Shown here: one piece after another, positions 36,360-46,929 of the stretch
Layout: each line of letters starts with the position of its first letter
Position numbering within the stretch: position 1 is the stretch's first letter
From: Theocolax elegans
Lineage: Eukaryota; Arthropoda; Insecta; Hymenoptera; Cerocephalidae
Assembly: GCA_026168455.1 (NCBI GenBank)
Contig: CM047431.1
Location: 49,970,029-50,034,028 of the forward strand
Length of the DNA stretch: 64,000 bases
Direction: 5' to 3'
Made by a program: the position numbers and the translations under genes
The notes under the pieces: generated by a model
What the model saw: the letters and a program-made list of their open reading frames with translations, nothing else
The model's database searches: none
What the model was told of the DNA's origin: nothing

Positions 36360-38400
36360 ATGGAAACGTTGAAGTACCGTTAAATTCCTATACCTGAAAG
36401 TATGTACCAAGGTACCTATATATATAAAGGTAATATCGTTTTCGAATATTCGCAAGTTCATGGAAAGGCTTTATTATAGGTATCGAGTGATCGTTACGGT
36501 AATTACACAATGGTGATACGATTGTTGTATCTTTTGAACGTTTAATGTAGACAAGTAACTTGTTTCTTTCATTGAATTTATTTAAATCATTATAGTTTTT
36601 CCGATGGTGTAAAGAAAGTTGAGGAAAGAAAGAAAGTTAACAAACTAACGAGATCAATTTGTAAACATTTTAATTTTTTAGCAAAAACGAATGTAGTTGT
36701 TTTCTGTAAATAACATCTCAAATATAACGCCGTTTGAATTATTTAGGAGATATTCGAAAGTACGATAATTTGTATAAAGAAATTTATATAAATTTATGAT
36801 TGTTTACTCCACGTTAAATTTATTTAATTTCCTTCGAAAAGGTTTTTATTTTTTTATGTTTATTTTTATACGAGAAATCGGTTCTCGATGCAGTAGCTAA
36901 ATAATGAGGATTTACCTTGAAAAGCCAAAAAATATAATTAAAATATCAAATTAAAAATCTAAACAAAATTTGAACGTAATGCATAATACAAATTAAGCTT
37001 ATTTGAAAAAATTATTTTAAATATATATTATGATAAATAACAATTTTTGTCGCTGGTAACGATTAAGTGTGAAAATCTAACTTCGCAGTTTTTCGAAAAT
37101 CTGAATGACATAGATTAGATATAAAAATCGTTGAAAGAGAAAGAGAGAATTTTCATAAGTGAGTCCTAAGTAAAATTAATTAATAAATTTTTTATAAATT
37201 AGTTTCAATTTTAAGTAAATAATGTGATATGCAAAATTCTTATGTCATCCGTAGATTTAATTATGACAATTCATTATCTAAAAAAGAGATTGTGAAGAAA
37301 TGCAAGGAAAAACTATATAAAACCATCAAAGTTTTTATTTTCAGTATTGAGAGTATCTATATATATATATGTACAATTTTTAAGTACGGTTACAGATATA
37401 GTTACAATGCAATTTATGGGCATTCTTCAATTTGTACATTGTTTTCAGAGTAAATAGAAGAATGTTAAAAATTTATTAAAAAAAAAAGCAAGAATTTTAT
37501 TGGTAATGAAAAAATGTAAAATTGCTAACCGAATACTTTATTTCGCTCATCCAAACGGATTTCAAAAGCGTTCAAAAATTTAGAACAAGTACTTATTACT
37601 TACTCTGTTGAAAAATGTATTAAAGGGTTTAATTTTTGTGCTCCACATTTGCATTTTTCAGCAAGCTAGAGCGATTTAAAAGCGGTTTTTTGAAGTAGAA
37701 CATATGTAAGAATTTATACGTGTATACTCACCGTTTATTTCGAACTATTTGATACATTGTAATAAACTTTCATAATGTTGCTACATTTTTTAAAAATAAC
37801 TATACCTCCAAGATACAATTCAATTGTATTTTTTTTTTGTCGTAAGTAATAATTTTTTAATAAATAAAATAAATAATTTATTTAAACAATACTTACTTGT
37901 AAATTTATATTATAATTTCATAAATATGTTCTATTTTGTAAAATCAAATATTGTATTGCACTTTGTAAAGAACAAATCGTTGAACATGTGAGTATTAGTA
38001 ATATTACTTATATACCTAATTTAAAATAAGTCGAACGTTAGGAAAATATTCTTTTAAAAGTACATTGCAATATAAATCAACATTTGATACGAAAAGGTGT
38101 AATGGTTGTCTAATGTAACAAGGAATACTATAAAGGTAGATTGAATACAAAAACATTATTTTTTATTTTATTCAATTAAGGAAATATATGCATATAGTAA
38201 GTTAGCCGAACATAAGATACGACCCTTGATGTTGACTTATTTGTTTCTTTTTTTTTCAGAGCATCTCATTTTTTTCATTCAATAATTGCATTGGATCCTT
38301 CATTTTGTCATCCGAGTTCTTAATAAACTGTTCGCCTTAAATCACATTGTTTATACAATTTATTTGCAATTAATTATAAGCGGTTCGAAGTAAAAAGCGT
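36360..38400. other. Gene-free AT-rich stretch
   Basis: No supported gene, RNA or structured repeat; only short random ORFs. Confidence 0.5.
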
Positions 38401-38404
38401 TTAA

Positions 38405-38783
38405 CGGGATGTCGGACCCAAGTTACATGGATCTACACCTTTCAACATAAGAATTACGCTGGAAATATTGAATTAAAAATTTGAAGAAATTTATATTGGT
38501 AGTTTAAAACAAAACCGAGGGCACGTCGTTTTGAATTTTAAGAAAATATAAATTTGTTAATAATTAATGAATAAACAATTTTCGGCCGGTAATTATTCGT
38601 CTAAAAAGGCATCAATTTTCAACGCAAAAATCAGAATTAAATTACAAATTTAAAAATCTGAACAAATTTTGAGTATACTGTTTTAAAAATGCCAAAGGGC
38701 ATGGCGTTCAGGATTTTTTAAAATATTTATTTTTTTGTTTATAAAAATATTAAAAATGACCAATTTTTAAGTTCGACATCCCC
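38405..38783. mobile_element. TTAA-flanked MITE, copy 3
   Basis: A 379-bp element between TTAA at 38401-38404 and 38784-38787. Left end CGGGATGTCGGACCC; right end GTTCGACATCCCC. Same family as 8961 and 11976. Confidence 0.7.
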
Positions 38784-39415
38784 TTAAAGACTGATTAAAT
38801 TGTTTGAATTTCAATAAGAAATGTAATATTATTAAATTTTTTATTCTAAATCGCTCGTGAATGTATTTATTACAAAGTATTATATGAATTTTAATCGGTA
38901 TTAATTTTTTAATACCTCTGGCAATATTTAAGACTTAGCGATATGCAAGTAAGTTGCTAATAAAGAGGGTTTTGTGCAATATTTGAGAAAATATTGATTA
39001 ACGCAATTTAGCTCGTTAATACTGATTAAAATTGATATAATACTTTGTAATAAAGAAATCTAATAGTTAGAGCTCAGCTTCAAATATATTACGGTTTCTT
39101 TTCGAGTCGAGTACTTATTTTGACAGTCACGTAATTTTCGTAGTGGATTTAAAAAAAAGAATTTGGTTAGGTCATTGAGTAAGGTATTTCAGATATACAG
39201 ATTTTGTTAACTGACGAAATTAATAGCAATACTAATTTTGATGTAGAATTTTTGAATTATAAATAGCTGTCATTCTGCACCTATAAATTCTGTAAAAATT
39301 GAGTGAATTAATTATAAGATTGTATCTTATTTCTATGAATTATTAATTATATTACTATCTCTAATTATTGTTAAGAATTTCACGATAATTAATTCCACGT
39401 TAAGATGCTATTGGT

Positions 39416-39431
39416 GGCCCTGAAAAGGGCC
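39416..39431 (-). terminator. Histone 3' stem-loop of H2A
   Basis: The minus strand reads GGCCCTTTTCAGGGCC followed by ACC, the canonical SLBP-binding element (six-base-pair stem, four-base loop), about 40 nt past the H2A stop. It directs U7-dependent cleavage in place of polyadenylation. Confidence 0.95.
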
Positions 39432-39469
39432 GATTGTTTATGTAAATATTGATGCAGGAAATCGTAGAA

Positions 39470-39847
39470 TTAAGAGCTCTTCTCGGTCTTCTTGGGTAAG
39501 AGGACGGCCTGGATGTTAGGCAATACTCCACCCTGAGCAATGGTCACCCCGGAGAGGAGTTTGTTTAACTCCTCGTCGTTACGGATGGCCAGCTGGAGAT
39601 GACGTGGGATGATCCTGGTCTTCTTGTTGTCCCGAGCGGCGTTGCCCGCCAACTCGAGGACTTCAGCGGCCAAGTACTCCATCACCGCGGCGAGGTAGAC
39701 CGGGGCACCGGCTCCAACGCGCTCGGCGTAGTTACCTTTCCTGAGCAGACGGTGAATACGACCCACCGGGAATTGAAGTCCAGCTCGGTTGGATCGGGTC
39801 TTTGACTTGCCCTTGACTTTGCCACCGCCTTTGCCGCGTCCAGACAT
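39470..39847 (-). CDS. H2A: Histone H2A
   Basis: A core histone that pairs with H2B in the nucleosome. The 125-aa intronless ORF starts [20 protein letters not shown] and has the full fold: [20 protein letters not shown] (helix 1), the acidic patch region with [36 protein letters not shown] and the [15 protein letters not shown] tail. It lacks the SQE/SQD C-terminus of H2A.X and the H2A.Z changes, so it is a canonical replication-dependent H2A. It is divergent from H2B with a 267-bp shared promoter and has a 3' stem-loop. GC content is far above the flanks, as expected for constrained histone codons. Confidence 0.98.
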   Translation of the reverse strand: MSGRGKGGGKVKGKSKTRSNRAGLQFPVGRIHRLLRKGNYAERVGAGAPVYLAAVMEYLAAEVLELAGNAARDNKKTRIIPRHLQLAIRNDEELNKLLSGVTIAQGGVLPNIQAVLLPKKTEKSS

Positions 39848-40114
39848 GTTGAAGTATCGAGTAGTAGTTTCCTGGTCAACGAGAGAAAGGAGACTGTTTT
39901 TTTTTTCGGGGCCGCGTCAGCTTTTATATACGTTCGAGGAGAGCAGCGCCGCGCCAACCGAGTGACCGGATTGAAGAGCGGTGGGGAGAGGCGGTGCGCG
40001 ACTGGAGCGGCCTCGCTCCGTTTTCGGTAATAAAAGAGACGGCCCAAACGCGAAAAAAAATCATTCGTTCTCGTAACGTCAGTGATACATCATCTGATCT
40101 GAGTGTACTTGAAA
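39848..40114. promoter_or_regulatory. Bidirectional H2A/H2B promoter
   Basis: A GC-rich spacer between the divergent starts. A TATA box for H2A is at 39922-39930 (minus strand TATATAAAAG), about 75 bp before its ATG. A weaker AATAAAAG for H2B is at 40029-40036, about 80 bp before its ATG. Confidence 0.7.
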
Positions 40115-40489
40115 ATGGCTCCTAAAACCAGCGGCAAGGCAGTGAAGAAGGCCGGCAAGGCGGTGAAGAATATCACCAAGGGTGACAAGAAGAAGCACAA
40201 GAAGAAGAGGAAGGAGAGCTACGCGATCTACATCTACAAGGTGTTGAAACAGGTACACCCTGACACCGGCGTGTCGAGCAAGGCGATGAGCATCATGAAC
40301 AGCTTCGTCAACGACATCTTCGAGCGCATTGCCGCTGAAGCTTCAAGGTTGGCTCATTACAACAAGAGGTCGACCATCACCTCCCGGGAGATTCAGACAG
40401 CTGTGAGGCTCCTCCTTCCTGGTGAACTTGCCAAGCACGCCGTCAGCGAGGGCACCAAGGCCGTCACTAAGTACACCAGCTCCAAGTAA
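40115..40489 (+). CDS. H2B: Histone H2B
   Basis: The H2A partner in the nucleosome. I start at the ATG giving [20 protein letters not shown]; the in-frame bases upstream are leader. The 124-aa protein has a lysine-rich tail ([20 protein letters not shown]), the histone fold ([40 protein letters not shown]) and the C-terminal AVTKYTSSK with the lysine that is ubiquitinated in H2B. It is intronless, with a canonical stem-loop 43 nt past the stop. Replication-dependent type. Confidence 0.98.
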   Translation: MAPKTSGKAVKKAGKAVKNITKGDKKKHKKKRKESYAIYIYKVLKQVHPDTGVSSKAMSIMNSFVNDIFERIAAEASRLAHYNKRSTITSREIQTAVRLLLPGELAKHAVSEGTKAVTKYTSSK

Positions 40490-40531
40490 ACACCTATGGT
40501 GCCACATTGACCGAACAACAAAAAAACAATC

Positions 40532-40547
40532 GGCCCTTTTCAGGGCC
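40532..40547 (+). terminator. Histone 3' stem-loop of H2B
   Basis: GGCCCTTTTCAGGGCC followed by ACCA, preceded by AAT; the canonical SLBP element downstream of H2B. Confidence 0.95.
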
Positions 40548-40559
40548 ACCAAATTCTTT

Positions 40560-41860
40560 TTACGTATAAACAAACTCATTTTTTTACACCACCCATTATT
40601 TACATACATTTTCTTACATCTTAAAAAATAAACGTACAATTAAATTAAACATGATAAAAATAAAATACATACTGTACAATTTATATAGACTTAATTTATA
40701 CAACTCCTAAAATGACTAGTAAAAATGTACAATATAATATTTCTTTTGTAACTCAAAAATTTGTTTTTATCTTATAATAAAAATGTGATTTGCGATAAGA
40801 TAGCCGTGCAATATTACTCAAATGCGAGTACATAATAGCATATTCTGACACTGTTGTGACTGTTGCAAGAGATAGACTCACTTCGCTCGTGCGAACAACC
40901 TCGGAAAAGGTAAAAAAAAACATCTTCCACAATAGTTTCATACTATATTTTTTAGCATTAGAACCTCAAAATCTGAAATGAAATTGCGATTTTGAGGTTA
41001 AAATGTTATAAAAATATTATGAATCTCCCATGTGTTTTTACGATTCATACTTTATAAACCTTTGTATTTTTATAAAACACCTATATTACGATGTAATTCT
41101 TTGCACTCTTAAGTCTTGACGAGTACCTTTTATTAACACTAAAATAGTAAAATGTTAAGAATAATCATTGTTTTGCACTTTTAAATAGCAGATTCGATAT
41201 AGTATTAATGACATCGAAATCTAACTGTATTAGGCGAAATGAATATTTGTATAGTTGAAAACCATATTTATTACTCATCCAAGTATATATATATCGCTTT
41301 TAACTGTATATGTCGAAGATATATCTATATGTATTATACCAATGTATATACATAAATATATTTATTATATATATATATAGATACCTATTTAAAATAAAAG
41401 CTATTAACATAGGAATATTAATCCAATTTACAAAGATAAAAGCGATAAATGAATTGTTATACTATAATTTATAATACACATAACAATAATTACATTTATG
41501 TAATCACATTTTTTTGTTTTATCAAAACAAGAAATATTGTTAGGTTTCTTAAAGTAATTATAAGTGAGAACGACGTTTTTCACAAAAAATTAATTTAGCA
41601 ATGTTGGTAAAACAGAACTCGTTCTCTTACAGATGAATACATATTTTAAGTAATTTATTGAATCATCAGCCCTTTGAAGATTTAAAACAATTAATTTTTG
41701 GAAAGGAATTGTAAAATACTTGCATTGGACGTGTATAAAGTTTTGTATCTATTCAGATCTAAATATCAGTTGATTTGATTTTTATTTGAAATATATTCAT
41801 AACCTGAAATGCATTAGAAAGGGTGTAAGAATAAGTTTACTCTAACGTAATAAAATATTT
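40560..41860. other. AT-rich histone spacer
   Basis: No gene seen. It contains the inverted copy (40876-40900) of the 25-bp motif at 460-484 and TA-rich runs near 41285-41375. Confidence 0.5.
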
Positions 41861-41863
41861 GGT

Positions 41864-41879
41864 GGCCCTGAAAAGGGCC
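41864..41879 (-). terminator. Histone 3' stem-loop of H3
   Basis: Minus strand GGCCCTTTTCAGGGCC plus ACC, 32 bp past the H3 stop; identical stem to those of H2A and H2B. Confidence 0.95.
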
Positions 41880-41910
41880 GATTGATGATTATAAAGAAGC
41901 AGGCAGATGT

Positions 41911-42474
<564 letters not shown>

Positions 42475-42652
42475 TCACCTAAATTAGACGCCTACCGACT
42501 AAAAACCACCACCTCATGTTGTGGGATGCCAGCTAATTAGCTCTAATCCCTATGTTTGAATTTGGCTGATGGAAAGGGGTGGGCCTAGTCGAAGAGACTG
42601 GGTCACTGACGCATTGGGTGCGAAACTAGGTGAATTGTGTAGAGGGGGAGAG

Positions 42653-45321
42653 TTACCTGACGAGATAGCAGGGCCTTGGAATTTTGTCGTAGGATTTGGG
42701 GGCGTAATCTGTGATGGCTTTGATGCTTGGATTGGAGTGATTTAATAGGGTGGTTCTAAGATTTGTCGCGTGAGAGGCGGCCAATTCGGGGATGGTGGGA
42801 GCGTTCGTTTCGCGTAGAACTAGAGTGTTTCGGAAGAACCAGGGGATGCGAAGGGATGATCTTAGGAGACGCATGTACGTGCTTTGTAGCTTATTAAGTC
42901 TGTGCGGAGGGGCACATCCCCATATGGGAATTGCGTACGAGAAGATGCTACGAATGAGGGCGTTGAAGGCGCGAAGTTTGGTTTGGCTTGAGATTTTGGG
43001 ATTTAAAAAGAAGGGTTTAAGTTGGAAGAATACGCTTAAGGCTTTGTTTCTGGTGGTATTGATGTGGGGAATCCAGGAGAGTTTTCGATCGAGAGTGACG
43101 CCTAAATATTTGGCAGACGGGCTCCAAGGGATAGGTCGAGAGTTAATAATGAAGTTAGGGGGACTTTTAATCCTATGATGGGAGAAGAAGACGGCGACTG
43201 ATTTCGTTTCGTTGATGGATAGTCTCCAGGATCGGTACCATTCGAGTAGAATGGGTAGGAATTTCTTGATTTTGGAGGAGCTTGCGGCTATTTGTTTACT
43301 GGTGTCAAGGAGGGCTATATCGTCAGCGTAGAGGGCTGTGATGATGGGGGATTGGGAGGGAAGGTCGTGGCAGTATAGATTAAAGAGGAGGGGCGAGAGT
43401 TTAGAGCCTTGTGGGACTCCAGCTGTGATGTGGTGTGGGGAGGAGAATGATTTGCCTACCCGGACGCGGAATGTGCGATCAGAGAGGAAGGATTTGGTAA
43501 TGCCTATTAGGTAGTGGGGGAAGTTGAGGGTAATGAGTTTGTGAACAAGACCTTCGTGCCAAACTCTGTCAAAGGCTTGTTGTACGTCTAGGAGGAGCAT
43601 TGTGGTGTGGTGTCTTTTATTCAGGTTGTTAGCGATGTATTCAGTGACCCTTAGGAGTTGGTGGGCGGTACCGTGTTTGGGTCTGAATCCGTATTGGAAG
43701 TCTGGGAGGAGATTGTTGTCCATGGTATGTTTGGTGAGACGGGAGAGGATAATACTTTCGGCGATTTTGCTCAGGGAGTTAAGAAGGCTAATTGGCCTGT
43801 AGCTGGAGGGGTCTGAAAGTGGTTTATTGGCTTTGGGGAAGCAGATAATGGTGGCTTCCTTCCAAGCGGTAGGGAAGTACTGTTGGCGGAACATGGTGTT
43901 TATTATATTAGTTAGGGTGGTGATATGTTTGCGGGGGAGAAGTTTTAGGGCTTTAAACCGTATGTTGTCAGCTCCGGGCGCTTTTTTGTTTTGGACGCGA
44001 GGATATGGGTGAGGATTTCGGACGGTGAGGCGGGTTTAATTGGGTTGATGGAGCAGGTAGGGGAACTGTTTTGGATTTGTTGGGTGATTTGCTGGTGAAG
44101 TGGTAAGAGATCTTCAGGGCTGGGGAGGGGGGAGCATTGGTTTGAGATAGATTTTGCGAAGATATTGGCTTTTTCTTCGTCGAGGTAATAGTGATGATTA
44201 TCTACGATTAGCGCAGGGAGTTGGGGGGAGCGGTTTCGTAACGCACGTGTTACTTTCCAAAGGCTTCGTGGGTGGGATTCAGCTTCTTCAAGGAAGTCGT
44301 TGAAGGAGGAACTGCGGATGTCTGCTAGGCGGGCACTCAGTTTGTGTTGGAGGGAGTTTAGTTTGCGTTTGAGAGAAGGGATACGGAGATGCTGCCAGAG
44401 GCGGCGAACGCGATTTTTGTCTTTAATGAGTTGGGTGGCGTCGATAGGTAGGTTTTGGAATTTTCTGGGTTTGGTTTGGGGGGAGGTGGCTTGGGAGATG
44501 GCGGAATTGATTTCGTCGGTGAGGCTGGAGATCGCTTGGTCAATGTCAGGGATGGTACGGACGGTGGGGCATTTGAATTGAGAGGTTTCAAGGAAATATC
44601 TGACCAGGAGCCAGTCGGTGGAAGAGGGGGGAGGGAGGGTTTGGATAGAATGAGTAGGTATTTTGAGGATAATTGGGAGGTGATCAGAGCTAAGTTCATG
44701 AATGACTTCTGGATCGGAGTTTATGGCTAAGTTTTTAGTTAGAAAGAGGTCAAGGATGTCGGGGAGGGAGTCTTTTTTATTCGGTATGTGGGTGGGTTCG
44801 TTGGGAGCTTCTATTAGATAATGGTATTTAAGGGAGGACTTTAGGAGTGAGGTGCCGGCTGTGTTGTTATAACGGCAACCCCAGGTTATGTGCTTTGCGT
44901 TAAGATCGCCTGCACAGATGGTGGGGGAGTTGTGTTTGAGGATTTCTTCTATTTCTTTGATGGGGAGTTTAGAGCTGGGTGGAGAGTATGCAGAGATAAT
45001 TCTTAGTGGGCCATTAGAGTGGTTTATTTCAATGCCTATGGTTTCGGAAGAGTGGGGAGTTTTGATAGGTTTGTGGCGGATTGATTTGTGGACTAGAATG
45101 GCCACACCGCCTCCGGGGGAATTTGTTCGGTCTTTGCGGTGGGTGATGTAGTTTGGGATATACAGCTTTTTGAGGGGGGTGAGATGTGTTTCGGAGATGC
45201 AAGCGACTAGGATGTTGTGTGATTCTAGAGACGATTGGAGTTCTAGGGTTTTGGAATTTGCGAGAATGCCGCAGGCATTCCAGGAGAGAATAGAGATGAT
45301 TTTAGGGTTGTTTGGGTCCAT
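42653..45321 (-). pseudogene. LINE ORF2: endonuclease and reverse transcriptase, one frameshift
   Basis: This is the replication enzyme of the LINE: an APE-type endonuclease nicks DNA and the reverse transcriptase copies the RNA at the nick. From ATG 45321 the first frame (458 aa) has the endonuclease motifs ILSWNACGI, ISETHL, AGDLNAKH and SDHLPI. At the A run 43982-43987 one base appears to be missing, and coding continues in the next frame to 42653. The second part has the reverse transcriptase blocks AGVPQGSKLSPLLFN and the catalytic YADD (ALYADDIALL), followed by KYLGVTLDRKLSW and the thumb region. No RNase H domain, as in Jockey-clade elements. It overlaps ORF1 by 20 bp. Confidence 0.9.
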
Positions 45322-46591
45322 GATTGTTTGTCAGGAACGGCGAGAGTTCGTTTATGATGTTGGAGAGGGAGGTTTGGAAGGTTAGGAGTGTTTGGCTTAG
45401 AAGAGGAGCGAGAGTGGAAATGGGGGAGTGGGAGGGGCCATGTGTGACTGCGTTGGCGTAGGATTTGGTGGGGGGGATCGAGATAGGCTGTTGAGTTGGT
45501 GGTTTGGGGTGAGTGGATCGGGTAAGCGTGGGAAAAAGTGGAGCGGGTCGAGGAGGTGGAGGACACGTAGGGGCTGTTCCGGGAGAGGTGGGGGGCTTCT
45601 TCTTGGGGAACTTGGGGCATCCGCGATAAGTTGCGCGGTGGGGCCCTTTGCAATTAGAGCAGATAGGGGATGATGTTTTAAGGTCCTTGAAAGGGCAGGT
45701 AGGGGTGGCGTGGTCTTTGCTGCAGAAGGCGCAGACCCAGGGAGAGTGGCAGTAATTTGCTGTGTGGTTGTATTTAAGACAGCGTCTGCATTGGGGTATG
45801 GTGGGGTTCTTCCTCTTGGGCTCAACCTTGATGTTGAGGCCACAGAGGGTTTGGAGTTTGAAAATGGAGTTTGCTTCTGGGGAGGAGGGGTCGAGATGGA
45901 CAGCTATCAGGGGCCAGATTTTGGTGCCATTTTTCATTCGGTGAATGTGGCGAATGGGGAGGTGCAAATCGGTGAGTTCCTTGTGAATTTCATCATCGGG
46001 TACAAACTCGTTGATGCCGCGGATGACTACTACTAGATCACGATCTTGCTGTAGTTGGTGAGTGGAGTAGTCGATCTTGGATTGATCGAGGTGAGAGGTG
46101 AGGGCGCGGAAGTCTGCGATAGATTTGGGGTAGACGCGAACGGCGTCGTTGGTGTTGACGGCACGGCGGATGTTAATTTTTTGTTTGGCAAAGGAGGCGT
46201 TAAGCTTTGGCCAGGCTTGCTTGTTTTTTATTACTATCGGGGGAGGACTTTGAACCTGTGAACTGATTTCAGGGTCGGGTTCTATTTCAGAGCACGTGGA
46301 AGAGGAAGAAGAAGAGTCAGAGCTGGGTAGCGGGGGCGGAGAGGCCCTTGAGCGTTTACGTGTGACCGTTTGAAATTCGTCGGTACACATTGGGGTAGAC
46401 GGTTGGGATTGACCGTTAGAGGCTGACGGATAAGCCGGTGAGCAGGGTGAAGATGCTAGGCGTTCCGATTCGAGGGTGGATTTGAGGAAGGAATTTTCCT
46501 CGGTAAGTTTCTGGATAGTTTGGCGAAGCTCGTGGACGAGGGCTAGTAATTCCTCGGATGATGGGGACTGCGTAGAGGAGTGAAACTCCAT
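45302..46591 (-). CDS. LINE ORF1: Gag-like RNA-binding protein
   Basis: The nucleic-acid-binding partner of ORF2 that packages the LINE RNA. The 429-aa protein has a leucine-rich, coiled-coil-prone N-terminus (residues about 12-45), a Ser/Pro-rich linker, an RRM-like region (about 165-260) and three Cys-rich zinc knuckles: CRRCLKYNHTANYC (268-281), CAFCSKDHATPTC (287-299) and CSNCKGPHRATYRGC (311-325). The C-terminus is proline-rich. It has no internal stop, which supports recent insertion. The ATG at 46591 follows a GC-rich palindrome. Confidence 0.92.
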   Translation of the reverse strand: MEFHSSTQSPSSEELLALVHELRQTIQKLTEENSFLKSTLESERLASSPCSPAYPSASNGQSQPSTPMCTDEFQTVTRKRSRASPPPLPSSDSSSSSSTCSEIEPDPEISSQVQSPPPIVIKNKQAWPKLNASFAKQKINIRRAVNTNDAVRVYPKSIADFRALTSHLDQSKIDYSTHQLQQDRDLVVVIRGINEFVPDDEIHKELTDLHLPIRHIHRMKNGTKIWPLIAVHLDPSSPEANSIFKLQTLCGLNIKVEPKRKNPTIPQCRRCLKYNHTANYCHSPWVCAFCSKDHATPTCPFKDLKTSSPICSNCKGPHRATYRGCPKFPKKKPPTSPGTAPTCPPPPRPAPLFPTLTRSTHPKPPTQQPISIPPTKSYANAVTHGPSHSPISTLAPLLSQTLLTFQTSLSNIINELSPFLTNNHGPKQP

Positions 46592-46747
46592 CGGGAGGCC
46601 GAAGGCCGGCCGGAAGGCCGGACAATGGAGTTGGAGATTTGATGTGGGTATTTGTTTGTTCCTTACAGAGGTGACAGTGAGGGAGGTGGAGAAGGATGGT
46701 GAGTCAGAGGAGTGGAGAGGGATGGTTCGATTACTTACGTATGCGAT

Positions 46748-46763
46748 GGTCCTGAAAAGGACC
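46748..46763 (-). other. Histone-type 3' stem-loop with no histone gene, in the LINE 5' region
   Basis: The minus strand reads GGTCCTTTTCAGGACC preceded by AATC, a perfect six-base-pair stem with the TTTC loop of histone mRNAs. Only about 77 bp separate it from the A run, and that stretch encodes no histone end. It may be a captured histone mRNA 3' end, part of the LINE leader, or a remnant of a lost gene. Confidence 0.8.
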
Positions 46764-46840
46764 GATTACAGCGAAGCAGCGAGAGAGCAGCAAGAGCGAG
46801 AACGGTCCGACGCGCGCGAGAGCTCACAGCGGAATCGATG

Positions 46841-46896
<56 letters not shown>
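46841..46896 (+). repeat. A56 run at the 5' border of the LINE
   Basis: Fifty-six A on the plus strand, the last six of which belong to the duplicated target. It points away from the LINE, opposite to the element's own A27 tail. Confidence 0.9.
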
Positions 46897-46898
<2 letters not shown>

Positions 46899-46916
46899 CT
46901 CGCGCGAGTGGCTCTA

Positions 46917-46923
46917 CTTATAC
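46917..46923 (-). promoter_or_regulatory. Stranded TATA box of H3
   Basis: The minus strand reads GAGTATAAGTAGAGCC, just outside the LINE target duplication. Without the insertion it would lie about 85 bp before the H3 ATG, matching the H2A and H2B spacing. It is now 4.6 kb away. Confidence 0.7.
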
Positions 46924-46929
46924 TCGCGC

